Part shown: positions 22,321 to 31,249 of the stretch, in pieces
Layout: the number at the start of each line of letters is the position of its first letter
Numbering within the stretch: the stretch's first letter is position 1
Source: Haplomitrium mnioides
Taxonomy: Eukaryota > Marchantiophyta > Haplomitriopsida > Calobryales
NCBI GenBank assembly: GCA_049999725.1
Contig: JBNGIS010018360.1
Location: forward strand, 1-34,804
Length of the DNA: 34,804 nucleotides
Direction: 5' to 3'
Made by a program: the position numbers and the translations under genes
Notes under the pieces: model-generated
Database searches by the model: none
Told to the model about the DNA's origin: nothing
What the model saw: only the letters and a program-made list of their open reading frames with translations

Positions 22321-23327
22321 CAAACGCATCTTTTTGAATGTTTGCTAATTTGTTGAATCAATATTTTTAAAACATACCGTGAATGTCTGCCACACAACAT
22401 TTATTCATATCATTTTGCCACATCGCTTCAATCTATTCTGCTGCATTGATTGAATTGATGTTGTTGAATCTATATCACTCTACATCTGCTCAATTGCCCT
22501 TGATCGACGTGTACTGCCATTGATTCTGCTCCCATTGGCTTATAATCACGCAACCAGTGCATAGCTAGCTCTGGATCTAGTCCCTCACTCTTCCCTCTTC
22601 TGCCTCGATTGGTGGCCTGCATGTCTTGCTAACTGAAGACCTTCCCGCTCACAAATTCCTTCTGATCCTCTTCAAAATGAGAACCAACTATCGTCGCTCC
22701 ACACTATGGAGATTAGTCTTATATATTCTCCCTCATTTTTCCATTGATGTATATAACCATTTTGCACTCTCACTAATTCAAATAGTATCCCCTTGTGAGG
22801 TATAAGACTCCCAACATATCTTCTCGCTGCCTTTGGAAGGATTTAATCTAGGGCTCTACCTTGGCTCTCTAGAAATAGTCCACCCCAATGACAGGCTTTC
22901 TTCCGAGCATTAGGTAGAGCTTGGATGGCTTTCAACTAAGAGATTATTTTTATTTTTATCGAAAATTAAATTAAATTAAATTTTCTCTCTCTTAGCAAAC
23001 TGGAACTCTTCTTCTTCAAGCAAATCTTCACACAACAAAGCAACAACAAATATTTCTCTCACTTCAACTAGACCTCTAGCTTCCTTTTATAATATCCATA
23101 CATCCTGAATTCGTTAAATATTCTCCAACATAGAGCTTTACTACTCTATTCCATTACACACAAATGTTTTTTTCTCAAATTTTATGTGATTTACTCACAG
23201 ATGGGCCTCCACATAGCCCCCTTCTCTAGTGCACAATGTCTTTGCAAGCTTACTCTAGAGAGTTATACTTCTGAATTTTGGAACCGTGTACTTTGGTATC
23301 CAACTTCCTTCCATCTAGGGTTATTAA
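22321..23327. other. Non-coding stretch, possible gypsy LTR
   Basis: No gene seen. On the minus strand 22821 leftward reads TGTTGGGAGTCTTATACCTC and then an AT-rich part with TATATACATC, which has the look of an LTR start and its TATA region. I found no second copy, so this is only a possibility. Confidence 0.3.
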
Positions 23328-24880
23328 CTAGAGTGACCCATGATCAAACATTTGTTGGACCACACAAAGATCCATTGATTGTACATGTAATTGTCCAAGG
23401 AACAGGGTATATGTGTTGTCATATAGCAGAACTAAGTCTCCCTCAAGAATTATGACTTTCTTTATTTTAAAATCATACTTCTCCTTTCTTTGACCTTGTA
23501 TTGGCTCTGTCTCTTCAAGGGCCCGTAATTTGTTTTCTTCTAGAGCAACAAGGTCCATCATATTGGAATAGAAACCTACCTCATCAGGTAACCTCTCCTC
23601 TCTACTCACTATTAATGTAGGAATTGACCACTCTATAGGGACATTAGCTTGCATACCGTAAATTTGGTAAAATAGATTCTGTTTTGTTGTAATTTTCTCT
23701 ATAGTTCTGTAGGCTCATAGTGTAGAGTAGAGATTTTCATCCCAATTGGTGTTATAAGCTGAGGTAATCTTATTAAAGATCTTATATAAGATCCCATTCA
23801 CCCTCTCTGTATGCCCATTGGCTTTAGGATTGTAAGGCGTTGGATATGATACCAATGGACATATAGAGAGGGTGAATGGAATCTTATATTATTCAAATTT
23901 GGTAATAATACTATGGAACAAAACTTTTGCTACTATCACTCCATCATCCTTTGTAGTAGCATGGGCTATTACCCACTCAGTAGCATAATTGGTACATACT
24001 AAGATATATCTATTATGGTAAGTACAAGTAGCAGGAGATATGAGCCCAACAAAATCTATGCCATACTTTTCAAAAGCAGTCAAAAGTAAAGTAGGAGTCA
24101 AAGACCAATGGCTTGTCACTGTAGGCCTACCCACTCAATGGGAAGGATCATATTTGGAGATATAAACACACACATCTCAATCCATCGTAGGCCACCAATA
24201 GCTTGCTATTAGAATTTTTGCCACTATATATTTCAACGCATAATGCCCACGTGCAATATCATCATGAAAAGATGATATTTCCCTAGCAACTTTCTTCTCC
24301 TTCATGTACTTCATGAGGGTCAAGTCTAGTCTTTGCTTGTATAGCACTCCCTTGAAACTAATGTAAGAAGTTGCATTTGTTTTGAACACAACCTTTTCCT
24401 CTATTGATTTGTTTTCTGAAAACTTCAGATGTTGTAGATAGTGTTTTATACATGCAAACCAACTCCCTTGTGGCATTTCTCCTTCTGCTACAAATAGAGA
24501 TTCATCAAGAAACTCATCATGTTGATCCTCTTTTGGTGGCTCCCCTAACAACTTGGAGAAAAATCCTCATTTCCATGAGCTTTGCCTCAACGTTTATCAA
24601 CTTCAAACTCAAATTACTAAAGAAGCAACATCCACTTTGCTAATCTTCTAGACAAATTTGGTTTTTTGACCAAATATCTCAAAGAGTTATGGTCCACATG
24701 AAACACAAAAGGATACCCCAAAAGATAGTGCCAAAACTTCTATACAAAATATACCAAACCAAGTGCATCTCTCTCAGTCATAGAATAGTTCTTCTCAATA
24801 GAAGACGACTTCTACCTAACATTGTAAATAGAATGATCTTTGGAATCAGAGTCCTTCTCACTAAACACACTCCCTATAGT
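23328..24880 (-). mobile_element. Second Ty3/gypsy Pol remnant (RNase H and integrase)
   Basis: On the minus strand RNase H comes first: MTERDALGLVYFV, FHVDHNSLRYLVKKPNLSRR and LAKWMLLL at about 24800-24620. A spacer and zinc-binding part follow at 24551-24177, ending DIARGHYALKYIVAK and ASYWWPTMD. The integrase core is at 24134-23889 (FEKYGIDFVGLISPATCTYH; YATEWVIAHATTKDDG). The part with the catalytic Glu reads YPTPYNPKANGHTERVNGI at about 23850-23795, then VPIEWSIPTLIVSREERLPD and GDLVLLYDN (23654-23430). The segment with the second catalytic Asp is missing. The protein is diverged from gypsy 1, so this is a separate element. Confidence 0.88.
23785..23895. repeat. Inverted duplication inside gypsy 2 integrase
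   Basis: The arm at about 23785-23818 (AAGATCCCATTCACCCTCTCTG region) is repeated in inverted orientation at 23857-23890 (CAGAGAGGGTGAATGGAATC-like), with about 40 bases between. About 30 of 33 bases can pair by eye. The right arm lies exactly where the integrase segment with the second catalytic Asp should be, so it replaces deleted coding sequence. Confidence 0.7.
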
Positions 24881-26030
24881 GTGGAATAAAACATCCACAT
24901 ATAACAACTACTACTTTGAACCAAGAACAACTATTGTGTTTCTATTTCATTTGGCATTTGCAAAATCCAAATTTGAAATTTTAGCATCCAAAATCATGAT
25001 TTTGATGCTAGTAATATTTGTTTGTAGAAAAAAAGTAGTTTTATACATTAAAATTGTTTATTTCAAGTTCACAATAAAAACAAATCCTTTCAAAAATAAT
25101 TTTGCACAAGAAATTGAATCATGAAGAAAATACTTCTTAAATTGGATTTGGAATGCAACAAGAATGAAGACAAATGAAATGATATTTTGTGAAGAAAATG
25201 CTTTATTATATACAACAGAATTGCTAGAAGCACCAACGTTACCAAGAGAATTAGGATCATTGCGATATGCATATACTATATGTGATTAACAACTGCTACT
25301 TTGAATTAGAAACCGCTACAGGGTTCCTCTTTCATTTTTCGCACTCCAAAACAAATTTTCTTATCAGTATTTTAACAAAATTTTGTCTATAATTTCATAT
25401 TTCAAAAGCATGAGTATCACCAAACAAAATATACGGAAAATTTTATACAACATTTCTTGTTAAATATTTTCAAAACTAACAATGATATCAATAATTTGAA
25501 AATTTGATTTTTACATTCAAATTTTATACAAAACAAATTTGAAGTAGAACTTTAAAGTGTTGACATAAGAGGATTGTCGAAGCAAAATTGTGAAAAGATT
25601 GTTGAACCCTGTGCACGCATAGACAACTGAGGCCCAATTGTAGGCACATTTTGTTTGAAAGATACTTGCATGCAAAGACAATTACAACTAACTTGAGAGC
25701 TTGAATGGCTGAAGCTCATGCACGCCTGGACAACTGAAGTGATTTAGGACTATTGAGTGATTAGAAGTAAGGAATGTAGAAGGTTGTCTAAGGAGGAATA
25801 GAAAATGAAAAAGGAAAGTGAACTTCCATTGCAATATAGACTTCTTCGCTAATTTTCATAAAAATCAAATCATTTTGTTCAAAAACCATTTTGTGCACCA
25901 AATTGAATTGTGATGAGCAAACTTAAAATAGATTGGGAGTGCTACAAGATTGAACTTCAGCAAATAAAAATTTGTTAAAAAAATACTTTATTATGTAAAA
26001 AAATTTCATTAACAAGATGCTACAGCTCTA
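24881..26030. repeat. Diverged tandem duplication downstream of the methyltransferase locus
   Basis: Two landmarks recur in the same order. The first is AACAAC(T)ACTACTTTGAA at 24902 and again at 25290. The second is a block with TTTTGCACAAGAAATTGAAT and GCTTTATTATATA at about 25090-25215, and again at 25876-26010. Unit 2 is longer and holds palindrome-family motifs at 25610-25735. On the minus strand 25285-25205 reads IVYAYRNDPNSLGNVGASSN, which parallels IVYSYHKDPIPLSTTSATGD at 26200-26120, the C-terminal tail of the methyltransferase locus. So the tail plus 3' flank exists twice. Confidence 0.6.
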
Positions 26031-26089
26031 TCCTCTTAAGGAGGAATTGTCTCATCTAAATCTATTGGCTGAGAATCTGTAGCCATTGG

Positions 26090-26625
26090 AGAATTTTGTA
26101 AGACTTTCCAATCCTAGAGACAACAACACAATCACCAGTAGCACTTGTAGTACTAAGAGGAATAGGGTCCTTATGGTATGAATACACTATCTATGATTCT
26201 GTAACGTCGGATGGCTATGAAGCCATCATCAAAACTCTCTAAGGAATGTAGATAGACTGTCGTCTATCATATTCCACAACGATGCAATTTTACATCAGCT
26301 TTAAAGCACAGACAAGGGTTGTGTCGGACCCAGAACAAAGATCTAAGATCCAGTCTTGCTATGTTGATAAATGGTCAATTAAAAGTTTTTTAGAGAGTCT
26401 GTGGCTTTTGATAAACATTCATAGGAGCATCATCTCTTGCATGTTTTAGTTTGGTCGCAACTATAGAAGAACTAAACAAACTACGCATTATTTGTCGAGG
26501 GAGACCACTCGCATGAGCAGGTTGCAAATTGAAAAGCCTCATGCTTCTTTTTCCTTCTTTTGTCATGTAGCCCACCGTCCAATACTCATAGGCATGTGCA
26601 ATTCTTGGACGATCACAATGATGAA
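26090..26625 (-). pseudogene. Methyltransferase motifs X and I, C-terminal exon
   Basis: 26620-26393 reads IAHAYEYWTVGYMTKEGKRS and then DDAPMNVYQKPQTL; the KPxxL is motif X of beta-class amino-methyltransferases. After a stop and frame change, 26352-26230 reads ILDLCSGSDTTLVCALKLM, a TAA at 26292-26290, then NCIVVEYDRRQSIYIP and RVLMMA. DLCSGSxTT is the SAM-binding motif I (family: D-x-F/C-x-G-S-G-T-T). The acidic VVEYD is the adenosine-ribose binding motif II. Motif I lying after motifs IV and X is the permuted order of this class. Asp replaces the second motif Gly (SGSD), a G-to-A type lesion. The tail IVYSYHKDP extends to about 26120. Confidence 0.75.
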
Positions 26626-26764
26626 TATTGCTTTTGTCATTATAATAAGAAAAACAAACAAATCAGACACTAAAAAAAATGTGTAGAAAAACAAAACAAG
26701 GTAAACTACAAAACAAAAAAATCAAAAAAGAACCTACTAGATGATGTGGTTGATGGCACATCAA

Positions 26765-27275
26765 ACCTCTAGAAGAGCATCCTTAACAATGCCAAATTGT
26801 TGCGACGAATGTATAATCACAAAAGACCAAATACTCGAGGTCATGATTGCTGCAAAAGATGAAACCATATTAAAAATTATCATCTTTGGAAAAAGGTTCT
26901 GAGTCATCATGCTTGCATTCCTTAAGGTTGTAACCATAAGGAATATCCGCAATTGCCAAAGTGAAACACCTAGGATTCACAAATCCCTTCAACTCACAAA
27001 TGCTAGCCTCCCTATAGACTTGGTAATATGCTACGTTGAGACCATCAACATAGGTTAGTAAGTCCTCGTCCTCGTCTCTCACAACTCTAGGAGTTGGAAG
27101 GGATGCATCATTATTTTGCTGGCTTGATTTCCACTCTCTAGCTTTTTAACAATGAAGCAAAAAAGCATGGTAGGAAACAAGTGTTGGAGTCTGGTCTTAA
27201 TCTTGTAGGGCTTCTTTGACCCCCAATCTTTTTCACCTTTTGGCAATTGTCGTCAATATTTTGGCAAGTTTTTGT
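26765..27275 (-). pseudogene. Methyltransferase catalytic motif IV exon
   Basis: Starts in LPKGEKDWGSKKPYKIKT, then shifts frame to DEDEDLLTYVDGLNVAYYQV and FTLAIADIPYGYNLKECKHD. DIPYG at 26947-26933 is the catalytic motif IV (family DPPY/DPPYG). A further frame change gives IMTSSIWSFVIIHSSQQFGI and VKDALLEV, which fits the strand and helix that follow motif IV in these enzymes. A TGA follows at about 26769, then CAINHI and a probable splice donor near 26745. Confidence 0.7.
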
Positions 27276-27384
27276 TTAAACGTTTTGTCCCCATGCACAC
27301 AACAAAAATGGAAAAAAAAAAAAGAGGAGACAACCAAGAAATTTAAGACTTTAGAGAGAAAAAAAATTTGAGCAAAGACTCAAA

Positions 27385-27840
27385 ACTAGCAAGGATATTG
27401 AAGTCCATGAGTGTATAGACATTGAAGTCTAGGCGTGTAAGGACTTTAAAGTCCATGCACTCATTGACATTGAAGGCTAAGAGCGCATGGATATTGAAGT
27501 CCACACTCGTATCGACTTCAAAGTCCATTTACGTATGGATTTTGATGTCTAAGAGGTAGTGGACTTGAAACTCGATACTCATCTCAGTGCACATAGACTT
27601 CAAATTCCTTGCGCGCAAGGACTTTACAGTCCATGCTTGCATTGACTTCACAGTTCATGCCTGGACGTTGAAGTCTATGAGTGCTTAGAATTGGAAGCCC
27701 ATGCGCATATGGAATTTGAAGTCCGGGCATGCTTGGACTGTTAAGTCCAAGCAGGCAAGGACTTTAAAGTCTAGACGCTCAAAGACTGTGAAGTCTATGT
27801 GCATATGGACTGTGGAGTCCATGCACGAATGGACTCAAAA
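27385..27840. repeat. Palindromic tandem array 2 (GTCCATGCGCGCATGGAC family)
   Basis: About fifteen degenerate units of 28-31 bases of the form AAGTCCATGCRCGCATGGACTTTGA, each an imperfect palindrome. Good units lie at about 27450, 27610, 27640, 27700 and 27820. The array lies between the helical middle (ending about 27878) and the motif IV exon (from about 27275) of the methyltransferase locus, so it occupies an intron. Its translation gives repetitive pseudo-open frames. Confidence 0.85.
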
Positions 27841-27877
27841 TCTATTTTATTATAACTAAAGACAATTTACCCTAAAT

Positions 27878-28445
27878 TCATAGTAACTCCCAAGAAATGA
27901 ATGTATAGTGAAAAAACAAACTTGCCAAAAGCTTCTCAAAACTAGAATAGAATGCAACCATCTTTGACTCCTTTGTTTGGAGAGGGTACTTCTCTCTTGC
28001 TTCCTCCCAGCTGTTGTAGTAAATTTCAAAGTAGAGACTTTTCACCATCACTATCAGAACTTTATGTCTCTCTGCCTCTCGAGACATTTCATCCATTGAA
28101 AGCTCTTTGACTTCTATGCACTTCAAAACATAAATTTTGACCTTGTCGAGAAAATCTTGAAGGGACTTCCAAGGTGTCCACTTCATGTCTTCCATTTTGA
28201 GAGATCCCTTGGCCTTAGGCTTCTAGCCCTTCACTGTATTTTTCTCCCACATTGAAAATATGCTCTATTGTAGATCTCAGAGCTCACCACTTCAAAATGC
28301 AAGCTGAAACCAATTGTCTTGAGAAGTGACTGTCTTCTCAAGTGTCGACTTGGGCTTGATCTTCAAGGTCTCCAACACTAACTCTCTTTTCAATTTCTAG
28401 AATGACACCATCCCACTCTCCACAAATCTTTGATGCCAATATTTG
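27878..28445 (-). pseudogene. Helical middle region of the methyltransferase locus
   Basis: One continuous frame, the same as that of the ParB-like block, reads KVKYWHQRFVESGMVSF, KLKRELVLETLKIKPKSTLE, MEDMKWTPWKSLQDFLDKVK, CIEVKELSMDEMSREAERHK and YNSWEEAREKYPLQTKESK. Stops fall near 28397, 28298, 28289, 28278 and 28228, at codons where CAG or CGA would restore sense. The composition is charged and helical; I recognise no named domain. Its frame continuity with the upstream block shows that they belong to one protein. Confidence 0.65.
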
Positions 28446-28932
28446 ACCTTCTAAATTGAGGTCAATTCCAACATGCATCTTTGGTCGTAGTTGTCATCAA
28501 TTGTAAAAATACGGACCTCTGTTGGTGTAAGGCTCACATAGACATAGTAGTTGCAGAGAAAAAATGTTGGATTCTTTGCCTCGTATTTTGTGATACAAGG
28601 CTGCCTTGCTGCAGCACTAGGATTGCCTCTTGCAATCTCGTAACGATACTTGTAAGGGTTTCTAATATCAAACTTTGACCTATCCTTCAACCCGCACTTT
28701 GGGTCAACAATAAAAATAAAAAAACTATACGCATATTTGTTTGTGAGAAACCTTTGCACCAAAAGCTCAAGAAAATCTTCATTCAGCCTTCTAGTATGGA
28801 AAGGCCCCCAATTATCCACTCTAAGTTTTGGTAGATTCAAGTTTTCTAGCCTAATGGTAATTGTTTCTTCTTGGACTCTACATCATTGGATTGCAGACTC
28901 CATGATTTTGTTTTCATCTTCCTCAAACACTG
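28446..28932 (-). pseudogene. ParB/sulfiredoxin-like domain block
   Basis: Reads FEEDENKIMESAIQ, a TGA at a probable Trp, then LRVDNWGPFHTRRLNEDFLE, YSFFIFIVDPKCGLKDRSKF, YEIARGNPSAAARQPCITKY and YVYVSLTPTEVRIFTIDDNY. The layout (a partner-strand V/I-D-P segment, then YEI.xGNxSxxAxQ, then VYVxLTPTEVRxxxIDxNYD) resembles the ParB/Srx fold, where a GxHRxxA box is followed by LTxxExxxLAxxxN. The usual His is Pro here (GNPS at 28627-28616). The match is by pattern only. A duplicated TTCTTGGAATGTT phrase at 28938 and 28970 lies at the upstream border. Confidence 0.45.
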
Positions 28933-29370
28933 CTCACGTTCTTGGAATGTTTGCTATCCACTTGCTCACATTCTTGGAATGTTCGCAATCCCTTATGTGA
29001 TTGCCTTTTCACTCTTGACGTTGGAATCTGAACTGGCTCCGGCTCTGTTTCTTGCCCTGAGCTGCCTAGTATTGAGGACGAAGGCGCAGCAGAAGACGAC
29101 TTTGCTGGAGATTCAGAGGGGGCTGGCTCCTCCTCAATAACTGGAGCTGGAACAGGCTTTTTCTTTTGAACCATCTGTTTCTTCTTTTTGGGTGCCTCAA
29201 CTGGCTCCACCTTCTTTCTCTTTTTTTTCTACGTAAAAGGGCCTACATCGTGAATTGAAATACAACCGTGCTTGGATGTGACACTAGCTATTGAATATTT
29301 ATGCGCTACTTGGGCTTCAAAATTTTGATGTTGATGGCAAACTTTATGAAATCCTGTTCAACGTGCTTCG
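28923..29370 (-). pseudogene. Linker exon: basic and Pro/Ser/Glu-rich
   Basis: Starts with HVEQDFIKFAINIKILKPK, then RINIQ, LVSHPSTVVFQFTM and ALLRRKKR, with TAG three times where CAG would fit. After a frameshift in an A/T run at 29221-29230 it continues MEPVEAPKKKKQMVQKKKPV and PAPVIEEEPAPSESPAKSSS (29210 on). This is a disordered, nuclear-type basic/acidic linker. A pyrimidine-rich stretch and an AG near 29360 could be the acceptor of the intron that holds array 1. Confidence 0.55.
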
Positions 29371-29404
29371 TGTACAAATGTTTAGTGTAAGAAAACAGAC
29401 AAAG

Positions 29405-29845
29405 TAGTCCATGCGCTCATGGACTAGAAAGTCTAGGCACACCTGGACCTAGGAGTCCAAGCGCGCCAGGATCTAGAAGTCCATACATGCATGAACCTGA
29501 TAGTCCATGTGGGCCTCAACCAGGAAGTCTATACACGCATGGACTTGAGAGTCCTTGCGTAAGTAGACATGGGACTCAATGCACGTATAGACCTTGGAAT
29601 CCATGCGTACTTGGACCCGGGAGTCCATACGTGCTTGGACCTCAGAGTCCATGCGCGTTTGGACCTCGGAGTCCATGCGTACATGGACTTGGGAACAAGG
29701 ACCCGAGAGTCCATGCGTGCATGGACTTGGGCATAAGGACCCAAGAGTCCATGTGTGCATGGACTTGGGAGTCCTTGTGCACAAGGACCTAGGAGATCCT
29801 GCGCACATGGACTCGAGAGTCCATACGCACATAGACCTGAGAGTT
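29405..29845. repeat. Palindromic tandem array 1 (GAGTCCATGCGTGCATGGACTTGG)
   Basis: About fifteen units of roughly 29-30 bases, better preserved than array 2. The core GTCCATGCGYRCATGGAC is a palindrome of up to 18 bases, joined by TYGGGA-type linkers that themselves mirror (ACTTGGGAGT). The right part (29660-29800) has a higher-order repeat of about 50 bases. It lies between the N-terminal exon and linker exon of the methyltransferase locus. Overlapping open frames on both strands are artefacts of a repeat without stops. Confidence 0.9.
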
Positions 29846-29904
29846 ATGAGTTAGTAAGGAAAGAAAACAAATGAAAAAGGGTTTTAAAATGTTGCCTTGC
29901 CATC

Positions 29905-30256
29905 TTTCTTTGTCGTATGAAGATGCTTAACAAACAATATCCCTCTTCTTCATCTTGGAAAAAGCAAATCGTTTGCGATTTGCCTTATACAAGGTAATCG
30001 CATCTTGTGACTACACAAGCATCTCGATGTTGGCTCGCTGGCCATCTTTGATCATTGTGATTTGGACAACAAGGCCCAGGTTGAATTTCTCACCTTCCCC
30101 AACAAAAAAGTAAAGGTGTTGATCATGGTCTTTCAAAGGTCCACAGTTAACCAACCAATCCGAGTCTAGTTTTTCAGGCTTGAGAGCCTTGATAACATCC
30201 GCATACCTGTAAAGCTTTGGTGGAGCAGGTCAAGAAACACTTCCATGAGATGCCAT
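29905..30256 (-). pseudogene. N-terminal exon of the methyltransferase locus
   Basis: ATG at 30256-30254 opens MASHGSVS, a TGA, then PAPPKLYRYADVIKALKPEK, LDSDWLVNCGPLKDHDQHLY, FFVGEGEKFNLGLVVQITMI, KDGQRANIEMLV, a TAG and SQDAITLYKANRKRFAFSKM. Apart from the two stops it is one clean frame of about 110 codons. I do not recognise the domain. The start is the first ATG after the AT-rich region by the gap, and the frame ends near a donor-like GTTTGTTAAG. Confidence 0.55.
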
Positions 30257-30379
30257 TTTCCAAAAAGTGAAAACAGATAGAATTAGAGGTGAAAAATCTA
30301 ATGAACAAAAGTTCACAAAACTCGAATAGCTGGAAAAGACAAAATAGCAAGTAAATGCAAAAACAACAATGAAAAGAAA

Positions 30380-30479
30380 NNNNNNNNNNNNNNNNNNNNN
30401 NNNNNNNNNNNNNNNNNNNNNNNNNNNNNNNNNNNNNNNNNNNNNNNNNNNNNNNNNNNNNNNNNNNNNNNNNNNNNNN
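30380..30479. other. Assembly gap of 100 N
   Basis: Exactly 100 N, the conventional placeholder for a gap of unknown length. Protein translations across it are meaningless. It lies about 125 bases upstream of the methyltransferase start, so promoter sequence may be hidden. Confidence 0.99.
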
Positions 30480-31249
30480 GAACTCACAACAATGGAAAGA
30501 AACTTTCCATTGACACACCTTTTCTACCTAAATTTCAAAAAATGCCTTTTCTTAGCAAAAAATGATTTGCGAAGCTCTTGACACGTATATTTGCATGGTG
30601 CAAAAAAATGTTAATATATAAAGTATCGCTTGTTTTCATATTTCCAATTTTTTTTTCATTTTCTTCACAAAAAGTTCTCAATTTTGTCGTTTTGTAGAAA
30701 TTACTTAAGAAGGTTTATAATATTTGTTAAAATAGTTTTTTCAAATAGTTGATTTTTAGTAAGCATTTTCAATGGCTGGAATTTTAGAGGCAAGAAGAGG
30801 CTAGAATTCCAACATTCATCTTTACAAAAAATATTACTTTTGATAGACAGGTTGAGATTTGTTCAAACCGCAATTCTTTGGAGGTAAGCGATGGAGTACC
30901 AAAAGTGTCAAGTTTGATGGCGAGTATATTGAGGAAAAAGATGGCTTCTGTTGAATCAAATAGCTCCGCTTGAGAAGATCAAGAACGTGAACTCCATGTG
31001 CACATAGGATCAAGAATTGGACCCTATGCACGCATAGGGTTAAGAAGTGAGACCAATGCGTGCATAGGATTAAGGAGTGAACAACTTGCACGCAAAGGAT
31101 CAAAGAGGAAACCCAATGCTTATAGAGAGATAAAGAAGCAAAATTCTTCAAGTACAAGATCTTTGTTTCCCTTCAAGTGGTCAAAATTGAATCTTTCTTC
31201 TAAGTATTCCAACTAATCAACAATAACAGGTTCAACACAAAAATTCCAG
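30480..31249. other. Spacer between gap and DUF7869 copy B
   Basis: AT-rich with no supported gene. Its only structure is the palindrome cluster at 30985-31125. Confidence 0.6.
30985..31125. repeat. Palindrome-family cluster, 36-base spacing
   Basis: Four units, near 30995 (CCATGTGCACATAGG), 31023 (CCTATGCACGCATAGGG), 31055 (CAATGCGTGCATAGG) and 31086 (CTTGCACGCAAAGG), each followed by AT(C/T)AAG-A-GTGA-like linkers. Same core as arrays 1 and 2 but with a different linker. Confidence 0.75.

Larger units (their letters stand above)
26090..30256 (-). pseudogene. ParB-like / amino-methyltransferase fusion gene, multi-exon, decayed
   Basis: Minus-strand coding blocks lie in a consistent order: N-terminal exon (30256-29905), Lys/Pro-rich linker and ParB-like domain (about 29360-28445), helical middle (28445-27878), methyltransferase motif IV exon (about 27275-26765), and motif X plus motif I exon (about 26625-26090). 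Large non-coding gaps filled with palindromic arrays separate the blocks and are read as introns. Bacterial and phage proteins with a ParB domain followed by an N4/N6 amino-methyltransferase are known and act on DNA. A DNA-modifying role here is inferred from the motifs. In-frame stops, mostly TAG or TGA where CAG, CGA or TGG would fit, and several frameshifts make this copy inactive. The 3' tail is conserved in a second partial copy at 25285-25205. Confidence 0.65.

Noticed and set aside
26492-26686. + strand frame opposite the methyltransferase exon
   Set aside because: Antisense to the exon carrying motif X; no similarity of its own.
27385-29845. CRISPR-like repeat-spacer arrays
   Set aside because: The units are degenerate palindromes with repeat-like linkers, not unique spacers, and the context is plant-type nuclear DNA with no cas genes.
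29473-29854. Four overlapping open frames on both strands with Trp/Met/Ser-rich repeats
   Set aside because: They are translations of the palindromic tandem array; a repeat lacking stops stays open on both strands. No other coding sign.
30174-30581. Open frames running through the N gap
   Set aside because: They cross 100 N and have no real sequence there.
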